From: Pseudisothecium myosuroides
Lineage: Eukaryota; Streptophyta; Bryopsida; Hypnales; Lembophyllaceae
NCBI GenBank assembly: GCA_951799445.1
Contig: OX637292.1
Span: forward strand, 9,489,296-9,553,295
DNA length: 64,000 bases
Direction of reading: 5' to 3'
The stretch's first letter is position 1, and every line of letters begins with the position of its first letter. The notes under the pieces are model-generated. The model saw nothing but the letters and a program-made list of their open reading frames with translations, was not told where the DNA came from and did not search any database. The position numbers and the translations under genes were made by a program. Below are positions 17,574-29,093 of the stretch, in pieces.

Positions 17574-17621
17574 AATGAGGTGGGAAGAAACGGCTGCACA
17601 ATGTCGACTTCATGTCAGTGA
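17574..17621 (+). CDS. Possible last exon of the coiled-coil gene
   Basis: A GAG-type acceptor at 17571-17573 opens 15 codons and TGA in phase 0, as required by the 16925 donor. The acceptor is not preceded by a strong pyrimidine tract, so this is only a candidate terminus. Confidence 0.25.
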   Translation, partial: NEVGRNGCTMSTSCQ

Positions 17622-18883
17622 AGAATCTAGTGCGGGGAGTGGACGGGAGCAGGGCAAGACAGATCTCGTGGGGGCCAAAGGTGACGTCGAGCCGACTGGA
17701 GTTTTTGGCCCAGTCATGATGTTCCTCGCTTGCTTACTTGCCCTTGGGGTCAGCCATCTTCTTCCCTTTCCGAACCTTCTGCCAGAATCAGGAAAAATAC
17801 TTGCCTGGACAGTGTTTGAGAATATTAGAATACAGAACCACTGACATTATGTATTCTCTTACAAAACAGCAAAGCGTACCTTAGAAGCTCTTCACTTACA
17901 GGATTACGATTCTTTTGCATGTCTTGTTCTCAGAATCCTCAAAAAACGGAATGAAAAAGGGCTGCTGGAGCAAAAGCCGCAAGTTCGTGGCACTCTGGCA
18001 AGGATAAGAATGACTGAAGCTTCACTGGATTCTTCATTTCGACTATTCAAAGCTGCTTCGAAATGATGGAACAGTTTGTGTGCGTTGTCCACAGGGCTCT
18101 TCATCTTTCTACCATTGATAGCCCTCTCTGAGGCAACCATGCACCCAAATGAGAATGCAGTGAGATTAGGCGTCCTTAGGAAGAAACAAAGACAAAGTAC
18201 CATGACTTGATGTATTCACTACCCTCTGCAATTCTACGAGAGAGAAACAAAGATTCGTCATTGATGAGAACGAAAACTAAACCCAGGTTGAACAAGAGGC
18301 GTACAGAATTATCAATTGGAACTGAATTCCAGTTTCGTACAAGCAAATGGCGTCTCACTCTGGCCACCCTCCAACAGTCGGTACATAGTAGATTCTTTGA
18401 GGTTCTGTACGTTAAAGAACAAAACCTTTCATTGTACTACTTTCATTGTACCTTAAACAGGAATTTTTAGTAATATCAGACTTTTTTAGAAACTTTTAGA
18501 CAGCATCATAAAGTGAATCTTCCCCATATGGAGGCCTTCCTCTGATAGTGGGAACTCAAGTGCCAAGTCTCCTCGACCTACTCTGCAAAAACTCTGCGAA
18601 AAGGCATTAGCAAATCGTAGTGCAGGTTGGAAAATGCTGCATTATTAGTGCGCACAATATCAAGCTCACTAACGTAATTCATCATCTGCATCAGAAAGTT
18701 CAACCCACATAACAACAAAAGCTCCACGATAACATGCAAAATGCAAGTACAGTCACCACAGATTACTAACAGAATTAGCAGTCTCAACGCTTCACAAAGT
18801 GGCAGGATATGTCCCAAGGTTTTGAGCATTTAAATAAAGGTGTTGAAATTCAATAGTAGGTCCTCTATTCAGGCAGGATCTAA
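17622..18883. other. Intergenic between the coiled-coil gene and the CHERP-like gene
   Basis: On the minus strand a short exon-like piece (about 17775-17735) has an acceptor, an in-frame ATG encoding MADPKGK and a GTAAGC donor, but I found no partner exons. On the minus strand, codons ending ...RRVFAE stop near 18578. Neither supports a gene model. Confidence 0.4.
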
Positions 18884-21598
18884 TTATCTAGCTGCTGCCC
18901 TCGCACTCAAGATTGTATGATAGTTTGTACTCCGTTGTTTTCTGTACGAGGAATACACGTCATCATATTGGCTAGCTTCATTTGGGTCAGCACTAGCTCC
19001 TAGACCAAGGCGCCCTGAGCCTGTCATACCAGGTCGATGCTCGAGGCTTCCATCTGGCATGGTACCCGTTTCTGGGTCTATCTGCATACTATTTGGAGGA
19101 GGAATGCGAGCACCTCCTTCTCTGCCGCTCTCTTCGTCTCCTTCATCACCGTGGTTCGTCGAATCGTTTGCAGCAACTTGTCCTTCTAATGGATCAACCT
19201 CGCCAATCTCCTTGAAAAACTTGGTTACTCTCTCTAGGATATACGAATCTGAGGCTGTAGAGGGCGGAATGACGGTCGGAATATCGAGAGGGCTCAAAGG
19301 AGAATATGGGACCCCACTTCCGATTTGCATCTTCCTGACCATGCCAGGAATCAATCCAGGCGGGAATAGTGGGTAGGCATTTTGATCCGCTGGGCGAACT
19401 GGAGTAGGCAATGCTGCAAGGGGCGGCGTTTGTACTGGAACGGGAGCTGGCAGAGGAGCTAGAAACGGTGGTCCAGTCATCGAGGGGTATAACGACGGTA
19501 TTGAGGTCGCTAAGAATTGTTGAGCAGGATTGGAAGGATTGAATTGGACATTAGCTCCGTAAAACTGAGGAAGGGCTTGAAATGTCGACTGCGGCTGCTC
19601 TGGTGGCTGCGGTGGAGCAATAGGTGGCGGCTGCGGTGCTTGATCTGGTTGTTGCCACTGGCTCCCGTATTGAAATTGTACTGCAGAACATATAATAAGA
19701 AAGAGAGTTGATCGAGATTCAATAACGAGGAGCCTGTTCACAGAGTTTAAAAGACTCTACAAACTAAATAAGATACAATCGACATCTTACGTCCATAAAG
19801 CTCCCTCATCAATTTCTGTTGTTATTAACCTGAAGTCAACATTTTTGAACACACAGCGGAAAATGTAGCGTCACTCAAAGGATGCTTACCAGCTGAAGAA
19901 AGTTTCATTGTAGGTGCCGCTGGAGGAGGGGGTCCAGCCACCATCTCACCCTCTAAAGTATTGATGGTATCCATATCATAAACTTCCTTGGCACCCCAAA
20001 ATTGAAGGATCTTCTGTAAGCGATCTTGATTCATGGCCATGTCTTTTGGATTATGAAAGATGGCAGCCAACATGGTACCCAAAGCTGGCTTGAAGGCAAG
20101 CGCTTCAGAGTCTAGCTCCTTCAAAGTTGTGCGGTGTTGTAGGCTGTATACAAACGCCACAGGTTCAATGTTAGTAGAGAAGAAAACTTCGCCAGAAGAA
20201 AAATGCCCAAATAAATTCCCGAAAATTAAGATTGCATGCAATCACAAAATCATCAATTACAAACTGACGGATTCATATACTCCATCACGTGCTTCCAAGA
20301 TCACTATTGGACAATGACGACTCCGCCCGGGATAAGTACTTAACACAGGTGAAAGTTGTCCTGGAAGAAATATACATACACTTGAATATACTCCGAAATC
20401 GACAACGAAAACATTACTCAGGGCCGGAGGTGCTAAAATGAGTCCCGAGTGCAACATGTCGAAGGTTCACAACGCGGTTTTATGTGTCCCATTGCACGTT
20501 TATTAATATAGCTTCCCTAAAAGAAAAGAGAAGAGTAGAAACCGAACCTGTTGAATAGGATGTCATTCGCAAGATAAATGATATATAACTGCCTCTCCAC
20601 ATCGTCCATTGACAAAACTCGATCCTTCAAAACTTCCACTATCGCAGGTCCATACGCAGATCTCTGCATGAACCACGATTTTGCTCCCTTAATCGATTCC
20701 TTTGTACCTGAAAAGATACGAGGGTGAACAAACTAAAGCTTGTAAGACATGTCAAAACGGAATCATCAAGTATGATCAAAACATGGTCATAGTAGCAACA
20801 TGTACCTGTCAAATTATCCAGGATCCCTTTAAGCTCAGACGCCACTTCCAGAGGAAGAGGTCCCGAGTGAGGTACGACGGGAGCTTGCTGAAAGTTCACT
20901 CCACCATAGCTCTCATGTTGAAACTGATCATAGAACGGTTGAGGATGATGTGGTTGTTCATAATATGCAGGCGGCGCATTAGGAGGAGCGACTGGTGGCA
21001 CAGCACTCAATGCTGGTTTAAGTGGACTGGCAAAAGCAGGGTTCAAGGATGAGTTCAAGCCAGGAGTAAGAGACGCACTTTGAGCCGCATTGAGAGCAGC
21101 CAGCGCAGGGTTGAACGAAGGCACCGCAGCAGGAGGAGGAGGATTGTTTGCAACAGGGTTCAAGGTTAGCCAAAGTTTGTAACGATAGTAATCGTGGCCC
21201 TCAGCGCCGAATAAGAAAGCATATAGAGGATTTTCCTTTTGTTTTTCCTTCATCAACGCTTCAAACTGCGGTCCATTCTTACAAGCGTACTCCACAAGTT
21301 TGTCGATCCGCTTCTGCAGGTCGTTGTCTGCTGGAGCTTGAACCGGAGTAGGAGGAGGCTCCCAAGGATTAAAGAACCCTGTTGCTAACCCTAATCCAGG
21401 TCCTTGAGACGGAATAGCAGCCGGAGGAATTGCAGCAGACCTGGCTGGATATGAAAATTGCGGTGCATGATAAGGGAAGGGAGGAGGAGGAGGAGGAGCA
21501 TACTGCTGCATCCCAGGAATTGGCGCAACCCCTCCCGACGGAATTGAAAGAGGGGGTTGCGGGATATAAGAATGCCCATACCCTTGTCCTTGATCCAT
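18884..21598 (-). CDS. CHERP-like SURP + CID domain pre-mRNA splicing factor
   Basis: Four coding exons: 21598-20806, 20707-20548, 20143-19890, 19680-18884, joining in frame to 667 residues with ATG at 21598 and TAA at 18884. Order: a Pro/Gln-rich N-terminus; a SURP module at about residues 93-145 ([16 protein letters not shown], then NPLYAFLF and YYRYKLW); a second Pro/Ala-rich linker; a CID (RNA polymerase II CTD-interacting) domain at about 250-390, with 'KSWFMQRS', 'YLANDILFN' and the helix ending 'LQKILQFWG'; then a Pro/Gln-rich region and a C-terminal '[13 protein letters not shown]' box. This order is that of CHERP, a U2 snRNP-associated nuclear splicing factor. The plant protein lacks the long RS/G-patch tail of animal CHERP. 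The frame is intact. It is divergently transcribed from the neighbour at 22.2-23.4 kb. Confidence 0.88.
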
Positions 21599-22205
21599 TT
21601 CCCGAAAACCCTAATCCCAAAACAGCTCCTCTAAGAAAAATTTATCCACACTCACATGGTCCGCACACCCAATAGACTAAAGAGGTCCGAACGTCTTGCA
21701 ACTGTCTCCCTTCAACGCTCAGAAGACATCCACGAAAGCCGCAAACCACTTCTTAGAACTCTCAAAAATCTGCCTCAATTCTTATTCATGAATTCGTCCT
21801 CCCACAAACACCTCCTATTGAAAACAGAAAAATCGACAACAACAACAAACTCCGACCCTTGAATTGGAGTACACGTACAAATTGGCAAATTCGACGAGAA
21901 GTTTCGCAATACCATATTAGGTCAGAATTCTGGCCCCGAAATGCATTGTCTCCAGAGAGACGAAGTTCCCTACAACGGGAACATTGAGAACAGACCAGGG
22001 TATAAATAAGGGTCTGCAAGTGCGGGTATACGGACTCTCGGACTCTAACTCACTATCGAAGCTAAAACCCTAAACCGGTAAACCCTAATCCCTGCTTACG
22101 TTTTGATTTTCGTCCGACGAAAAATTCTCCGTTCGTCACGTCCTCGTCGACGCTCCACAATCGGAGGCTGCTGCTGTCAATTGCGCCTCAGACTTTTGTT
22201 CGGAA
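21599..22205. promoter_or_regulatory. Bidirectional promoter between the CHERP-like gene and the plus-strand gene
   Basis: The interval separates two divergent genes. On the plus strand TATAAATA lies at 22001-22008, followed within 60-90 bp by two AAACCCTAA-type telo-boxes (about 22066 and 22081), a common plant promoter arrangement for growth-linked genes. A further AAAACCCTAA lies at about 21605, in the leader of the minus-strand gene. The TATA direction suggests it serves the plus-strand gene. Confidence 0.55.
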
Positions 22206-22862
22206 TGATGTTTTCAGCAATTGCTACATTGAGTTCGATGATACCGAGGTTTGAATTTGCCGTTGACAAGAGAGAAAATGCGCTTCTGCTGCCAGTTGAA
22301 TCCGAAGCTTCCCTGCATTGTTGATGAGTTTCTGATCGTTTGTAATCTTCATTGCAACGAACTTGAAAGTTATGAGACCAAGCTCCGGCATGAATTGTTG
22401 GTGATTTATTGAATTCTCTAAGCACCTTACTGGCATTGGTATTGCCGCCCATCGGCATTGATGTAGCGTTGTAGAAACCTGCCGTGAAGTCCAAACTAGG
22501 CGATTCGGAGGTTTTGGTGTTTTCACCATTGTCCCCGGATGGATTTGTAACTTAAGACTTGCGACAAAGAATTGACCGAGAGCACTTAGTGAGGTGCAGC
22601 CTTGAAACTTTGCAGTAGAATTCTGGTGGCATTCTACAAAATTTCACTCAGCTTCGGCAGGCTTTTGTCGCTTGAAGAGGTGACTAATCTGGTCAGTAAA
22701 TTAGGAAGAAAATCCATTTGTATTGTGATAATTCAAACTGGCGATTCGTGCATTCTTAAACTGGGAGCATTCTTAAGCTTTGCAATCTTACTAATGTTTC
22801 AGTGTAATTCACTAATTCTTTGCAAGCATCGGGCATTGCTGCTTGCTACGGAGGTGATCGAA

Positions 22863-23426
22863 ATGCTGCGTCGAATCTTGGACGTAGGTGGACGGGTTCG
22901 CCGTGTTCGTGGCGACACAATCTTCGAGTTTCTGGGGGAGACGGGTCTTCCAATCGAGGGAATTTCAGAAGATGCTTCGATCCAAATCTTCTTCGTTGTC
23001 GAGAGGTTGCGGGTCAATTCACCAAGGGATTCAGCAGAGAGAGACAAACCGATCAAGACCAGGACCAGACAGTCCCTTCAATTGAATGCGCAAAGCTGGA
23101 CGCGTATAGTCACAGAGGTCCTGGGTCAGACAGCTCTTTCAGTGGAGACCATCCCAGCAGACGTGTTAACTCAGATCCTCGAGGTTGTGTACGAGATGCG
23201 GATCCATCCTGGAAATCCGGACCTCATTGCAGAAGAGCCCAGCAGTAGTGAACCGAAATCTCAGTCGCCGGAGCCACAACCAGAGCCACCACAGGAGCCT
23301 CAACCGGAGTGTCAGCCTCTGGAGACCGACGGCCACAACCCACTGCCAGATTTGTCAGACCAGCCAGGCATCGGGGGCAGCATAGACGAAGATGAGGATG
23401 ACACCCCGGAGATGAACTCACGTTAG
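22863..23426 (+). CDS. Small acidic protein with an internal duplication, function unknown
   Basis: In-frame ATG at 22863 (MLRRILDVGG) to TAG at 23424-23426, 187 residues. The exon probably begins earlier at 22803, after a TTTCAG acceptor that pairs with a GTGACT donor after 22679, so upstream coding or leader exons are likely (possibly starting near 22206). Two related blocks are seen: residues about 15-50 ('FEFLGETGLPIEGI...') and about 75-108 ('VTEVLGQTALSVETI...'), each a short helix-loop-helix-like unit. A Pro-Glu-Gln-rich region and an Asp/Glu-rich C-terminus follow. It shares a head-to-head promoter with the CHERP-like gene. I do not recognise the family. Confidence 0.55.
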   Translation: MLRRILDVGGRVRRVRGDTIFEFLGETGLPIEGISEDASIQIFFVVERLRVNSPRDSAERDKPIKTRTRQSLQLNAQSWTRIVTEVLGQTALSVETIPADVLTQILEVVYEMRIHPGNPDLIAEEPSSSEPKSQSPEPQPEPPQEPQPECQPLETDGHNPLPDLSDQPGIGGSIDEDEDDTPEMNSR

Positions 23427-25170
23427 CAGTTCTCACAATTTTTAGTCCATTTTCATACCGATTTCACCATATCCACCACATCTACCGAGAATCTGTCTAT
23501 GGTTAATCATTCCCTTGGTTGGCGGTACAGTATCGAATTGGCGGTCTATATAAATGGTCTGCCTCGATCAGTGGGAATAATATGTACATCTTAGTGGGTG
23601 TTGCCTTGGAGATTGTGGAATCCAATACACCGTGAAAATATGCTATTTCAGGGACTTGTTTGCGGCAGTGAAGATATTTCTCCAGCATCCATGTTGCGGG
23701 CAGTGCCATGTTCCTCTATTCGTAGCTATTGAGAGTCTCTAGTTTCAGTTACTACTGTAAAATATCGCTTCTGAATGAACGTGCCTCCTGTTCGTTGCCA
23801 CTGGATGGTAGAACTCCAGTTCCAGTAGGTTCATGTACGAGTAAACTCAACGGCATCATGTTCGCAAAGCTGATGAAGAAGACACCTTAGAGTCAGTACC
23901 AGAACACTCTGTAGGAATATATATATACTGATTAAAATAATACTGAATAAAACAGGTCACGCACTCGCTTCAGGCACGAGGAACTCAGGTCTAAGTCGCT
24001 TGGGATATTCCATTCCTGCTGAGGACGTGTCCCATTTTCAATGAAAGTGGCCATTCTGCTAAGACTTGTAGCTGTAACTATTTAATTATCAATCACACTT
24101 CTATACATTACTTTCAGTTTGGAAATAATATTTGGGTTAATCACCTGAGATTCCACGAATGATTGGTATTGAGATCTCAACACGTTTCACTTTGCTGTTT
24201 GACACTTATTTCAATTTTATTTTCTTGCGAAAACTTACAGCGACGGATGGAAGCTAGCATGTGTCAAATGTGGCAGTGCAGGTTTGATTGTCAGAATAGA
24301 TATTCACCCCACAATGCATTGCAAATAAATTTCGTCGAATGAGGGAATTTGGTGCAGGGTGCAGGGTTTTCTGGAGGTTCGGTGGCGTGCTGTGTCTTTT
24401 AGGTTACTATTTTGAGTGATGAGTGAGGGCATTGGTATTTTGGATTTTGGAACTCATTTGAATCCCAACGCATCGTATGAATAAGAGACCTTGATGCCCA
24501 ACCTAAAAACAGAAATTCCGCTTTTAGAGCCCAAAGTCAATTAGAGTAATAACTCTCAAACCATTTTCCAATTGCTCAAACTTGTACGATATGACTCCGG
24601 CTTTGAGGTGCGACCGAGCCTCTTCGCACCAGTATTCGAATTCGTTCATCACGACGACCGAGATGAACGGGACGGATCATCAGACTTGTCGGCGTTTCGA
24701 GTTTGGTCTAGGAGTGCGGTTATGAAGCGAGGTTAGTATATGCAGAGTTTCTTTGGAATTCCCGGTCTGGGACGAGGTGGATTTTCTGCTGCTCGATTTC
24801 TGTTGCTCGAATGTTTGGGACAGACTAGTAGTTTGCGAATTTCGTGATAGATTTTCGCAAAATTATGTAGAATTGGGGATTGAAGGTTTCGATTGCTGTT
24901 GATCGAGTTGCACGTCGCTCATTCAAATGTTTCTAAGGTTAGATGGAATCGAAACAATGTGGTGATTTGGAGTTGTGATCGCAGAAGCCTTCAAACTGAC
25001 ATTACAATTGTGAATTACAGATCGATATCATGGCAATTGTATCCTGGAGACTAGGCTTGTGGAATGATTTTGAACGATTTGTTTGGGTGTGATTACAATA
25101 GGTTGTCGGGTGGTAGTGAAGCAGGAGATTGTTTTTGAGAAGGCGTGGGAACACAACATGGCGTGGGACT
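23427..25170. other. Intergenic, no gene seen
   Basis: AT-moderate sequence without a convincing exon chain, RNA gene or element with defined ends. Confidence 0.5.
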
Positions 25171-25577
25171 TGCAAAGCACCCTGCAGAGTGCTGCTGTAT
25201 CAGGGACCAGTAACAGAAGGCTGATCACTACAGGCTTCTCCTGTCGTCCAGCATGTGTAACAACAATGTGGAGCATGCCAAGGCATTTAATGACCACAGG
25301 AAACTTAGCTTTCCAAATATGCTTTGGGGTCTGATTAGTGCGTAGAATAATTTCCGATTCAATTCAGACGTTCAAGACTATTATCGGTTTGAGATTCTCT
25401 TATTATCTCTTCGTTTTTTATGAGGCCTCTTTCTTAGGTGTTGATCTTATCGTAGTTTCAATCAAATCGCACAAGTCTTCAAATATGGGTTTCTATGTTT
25501 GTTGAGTCAAGCAATAGTTAATGAGTGGCTCGGAATTACATTTTTCTAGTAGTGAGGCTGACCTTCTTTCTTGCTTC

Positions 25578-26643
25578 GTTGCTGACGAGGTTCCGTTGGT
25601 GGCATCCGTCTACTTTTTCAGATCTTTGCACAATCAGCTGGAGCTCGAAGCATTTATGGAAATTGCACAGTACGTGCTGGCCCAGATTCAGGTGTCTATA
25701 ATACGAGAGACACTTGCTGAGTTGTATGAATATGAAGAGCAGTGGTCGAAGGCTGCTAAAATGCTGAGCGGAATTGATCTGGAACCTGGAATAAGGTCTG
25801 ATTACGTAGTCTACCGGCAGTAGGACGTCTGGCTGTGTGTTCATTCTGAATGCCTTGAATTGGTGTTACCTGCTTTGTAGTTTATTCTTGAACATTCTGT
25901 TGATGAGCTTCAATTCACTGTGTACCTCCTTCGCAGCTTGTCTTAGCAATTACATGAGACTCTCTGGTTGTATGAGCCTGAATTGATTCGGTGATTGGTT
26001 ATGCTGTCGTCTACTAGACATCCTTCTGAGCATGTGTACAGGATGCTGGATGATACAAGTTGGAGAAGTGTGTGAAGATTGCATTGTTGTACGTATCTAG
26101 AGATAAAACTGCAACCGTAGGTGCGGTTTTCTTGAACCGGGTCTTCATACATCTGCAGGTAGAGATTCCTTTTCTGGTCTCTTTTACTGTTGACGCATGC
26201 CCCTCTTCAATGACAGAGCCTAAGTACACTGCAGAATGATGATACGATAAATGTTGGAATTTTCATCAAGAAAGCTTCATTTCTGGTCAACAATTGCAAA
26301 GAGGAAGCGTTAAATCTTCAAAACAAGGTTTGATTATGTTTTTCACGTTACTCTGTTATTAGCATGAATCTCTACATTTATTTGTCTTCATTTAAAACAT
26401 GAAGAGCAAAAGCGTGATGCAAGCATTGTGGGCGGCAGGTGTGCCACACTAACATTCCGGGCTCAAAGCGAAAGTTCTTGGAGGCTGCCCTTCTTTATCA
26501 GGAACTATCTAACTAGAAAAACGGGTAGGCGGGCAATTTAGATGACGATGCGTTGTAGCAAGCATCACACTGCGTTTACGTGAACGACCAGTTTAGCAGC
26601 AGCAGGACCCCAACGCTCAAGGGTGCTGGCAGCTCTCTACAAG
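25578..26643 (+). pseudogene. CSN4: Decayed COP9 signalosome subunit 4 (CSN4) copy
   Basis: Four blocks translate to consecutive CSN4 segments: 25578-25800 (ADEVPLV, IAQYVLAQIQ, then 'EEQWSKAAKMLSGIDLEPG'); 26217-26327 ('KKASFLVNNCKEEALNLQNK', ending at a GT donor); 26439-26513 ('KRKFLEAALLYQELSN', then stop TAG); 26593-26643 ('GPQRSRVLAALYK', ending at a GT donor). In functional CSN4 these belong to the PCI/TPR-like helical part of the deneddylating signalosome. Here the 'PRVVSFEEQ' segment is missing from block 1, frames change between blocks, and stops interrupt them. Retained exon-intron borders argue for a decayed genomic duplicate, not a retrocopy. An N-terminal remnant ('STLQSAAVSG') may lie near 25180. 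No C-terminal PCI/winged-helix part is seen. Confidence 0.75.
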
Positions 26644-27975
26644 GTACCTTAAATTATGTTGAGTTCATTTTCAATAGGCCAATGGAGCCTGAGTACGTTC
26701 ACATTGGGTTGGTTTGTGTTAATTTGCATGTTTTTTTCATATGTTTTGAGCTCCAGAGAACAATAGAGTTAATTGTAAAGTGTGCCAACATGGGACAAGG
26801 AGCCAGAGTTCCGGAAAAACACAGGACCAAACTCGTCGGAGCACCGAAACTCAGGTCTGATAGAGTTTGGTGTCGTGTTTCTTATGTGCTATTCTTAGTT
26901 AAACCTTCCTCTGACACCCAGCTACAAACATAGGACAAACTTTACAATTAACTCTAATCTTGAGAATAGTATTGGTTTTGATGGATATGAATACTTCCAA
27001 GGATTTGACTGCCTATGTTTTCTACTCCCTCTGTCTTGCTAAAAACTCTCAAATCAGGCACAATTCTTGTCCCACTAAAAAGCTCCATTTTATGATTTCG
27101 ACCGTTGAGTAAGCCTTGGCCGTGTTGACAACCTCGTGAACGAGATCAAGAAGCACTCCTCTCCTAGAAAGCTTGGCTTGCCTATATGAGACACCTTGTA
27201 ATTGTTGTACTTCCTCATACAATAGTGTTGACGATGGGTTTGGTGACCACTTTGGTGCTATAAAGATTTGTTTATGAAGTGGGTCAAGTTTCTTTCTTGC
27301 GGATATTTAGGTTGGGACAAATGTTTTTCGCATCCCACTGTCGCCACCAACCTTTAAATCATCAAGAATGACAGAACTGGCAACATTCAAAAACTATATT
27401 CAATTATGATACTTTTTGCATGGATTTTGAATGCCTAAACAACGGTGCCTAAGCTGGAGATTTTGCATAGATCTAATAGATGGATTGCTAGTTTTTGAAT
27501 GCATGTATCACTAGCACAAAGACTAAAAATATTATGTTTGGAATGTCAAACGTTGCATCCAACGGTTTGCATGGACAAAATGACTCCACCTCTTGAGTTG
27601 ATGAAATTTGCCATGCTAGGACATTTTGAAAAAGAAGATATCAATAGAAATATAGAATCAGAAATGAATTCAAAGGTGCTTCTGTAGTTCTGTACAGTTT
27701 GGTGTCAAGATTATAGGAGTGTGCTGTAAAAGCGCCCCTGGTTTTTAAAGCACCCCTAAAAAAGTCTCTGAAAGAGTCATGACAGGGTTGGAAAATGGGT
27801 AGAGTCTGAGCATTGAATGCACTATCCATGCCAGAAGAGCAATTTCAGGATAATCACATATTGGTTTTGAATTCCTCAGAGGATCAAATACGTAATACGA
27901 TGTGTCCATTTAGAAGACACTGGACAGGTGTCCAAAGAGTTTTTCAAAAATAAAACTAGCACCATAAATTAGATA
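26644..27975. other. AT-rich intergenic, no gene seen
   Basis: Short ORFs only. I see no domain or defined element in this stretch. Confidence 0.45.
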
Positions 27976-28393
27976 TGTAAGGTAGAAGGATCAAGAACAG
28001 TTCGGGCATTAAGAATGGCCCCTACAAATGGCTGTGAAATGGACATGAGTTGGTTCTGAAATGGACTACTATAGTCATTGAATGAACCAAGGAAAAAAGA
28101 CTTATTAATTGCAAGAGCCAATCACTCTCTTTGCTTTCCCCATTTTTATTTAGAATTGCAAGTGAACCATTTATGAAAGACCTAGGGTCACAAATAGAGA
28201 CCTATGACCCAACTTGTTTGAAAATTCATAAGTAATTCAAAAATGCTCGGAAAAATACGAAACGACTTGGGTTAAATTCCTCATCAACTTCTCCATGTCT
28301 GAAAAATGAGCTAAAAATATTCCCATCCAAGGAAATACATGAAAAAGGCGGACCAGCCCTTAAATGGTCGGTTTATGAGCCTTCTACCTTACA
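27976..28393. mobile_element. MITE, TAAGGTAG family, copy 2
   Basis: Perfect 14-bp inverted ends TGTAAGGTAGAAGG / CCTTCTACCTTACA, 418 bp, no coding capacity. It is the same end family as 16129-16460. A further right end of the family (...CTACCTTA at 28807-28814) lies 420 bp downstream without a recognisable left partner. Confidence 0.6.
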
Positions 28394-28815
28394 CATAGTA
28401 AAGAATCTGAGTGAATGATAATCGTCCAATGTGGGACACTGAAGGAAATGAAGATCACTTTTTCAACACTAGGGTCCGTTTCTCTTCTGTGAAGGACGCT
28501 TTTGAGACCCTTCTTTATTACTTCATGCATGCGGAACTCCTTCTTCTCAGTGTACACATGTCTTTTTTTAAATTGCAGAAGGCTGGCTTCTGTCAGGTCT
28601 AGCAATCAGGAATAGGTACCTACGGCTTCTTTCTTCTGAAATTCATTACTAATTCATAGAAGCTTGCAAAAATATGGCACTTGCGTCCATCGATTGAGCA
28701 CCAATTTCTCTTCTAAGATACGCAAAATTCCACCTGACCTCTTCTGTGCATCTCAAATCCACGAAAAAACAGGGACCAGCTGTTAAAGGATCCGTTTCTG
28801 AACACACTACCTTAG

Positions 28816-29093
28816 TATTGGAATATCAATTTAGTGTAAACTTAGTAACTGATTGGTGTGCCCTGTGTCGTTGACATAGTTGAAACAAAAGTAAAAGAAA
28901 TATTTCAATTTTCTTGATTTATCAAAAACTTTGAAATGCAATAACTTTTGAATCGTATATCCAAACGCCACAAAACAAAGGGCTTGCACCCCTCCACCCT
29001 AGGGAACCCACGGTCTGAGAGATCTCAACGTAACCAAAAAAAAAAAAATTTAAGGTATTGGAATATCAATTTAGTGTAAACTTAGTAACCGAT
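28816..29093 (+). mobile_element. Possible poly(A) retroposon between 38-bp direct repeats
   Basis: TATTGGAATATCAATTTAGT and the following 18 bp at 28816-28853 recur with one mismatch at 29056-29093. The 202 bp between them end in a run of about 13 A followed by TTTAAGG. Direct repeats plus a poly(A) end fit a SINE or truncated LINE with its target duplication, though 38 bp is long for one. No clear A/B box was found inside. Confidence 0.4.

Noticed and set aside
17735..17775. Minus-strand mini-exon encoding MADPKGK with splice sites
   Set aside because: No partner exons found on either side; short splice-like pieces occur by chance.
18578..18829. Minus-strand 83-codon ORF with hydrophobic stretch
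   Set aside because: It lies downstream of the CHERP-like stop and has no recognised domain; a faint resemblance to adaptor sigma subunits (VSELDI) does not extend.
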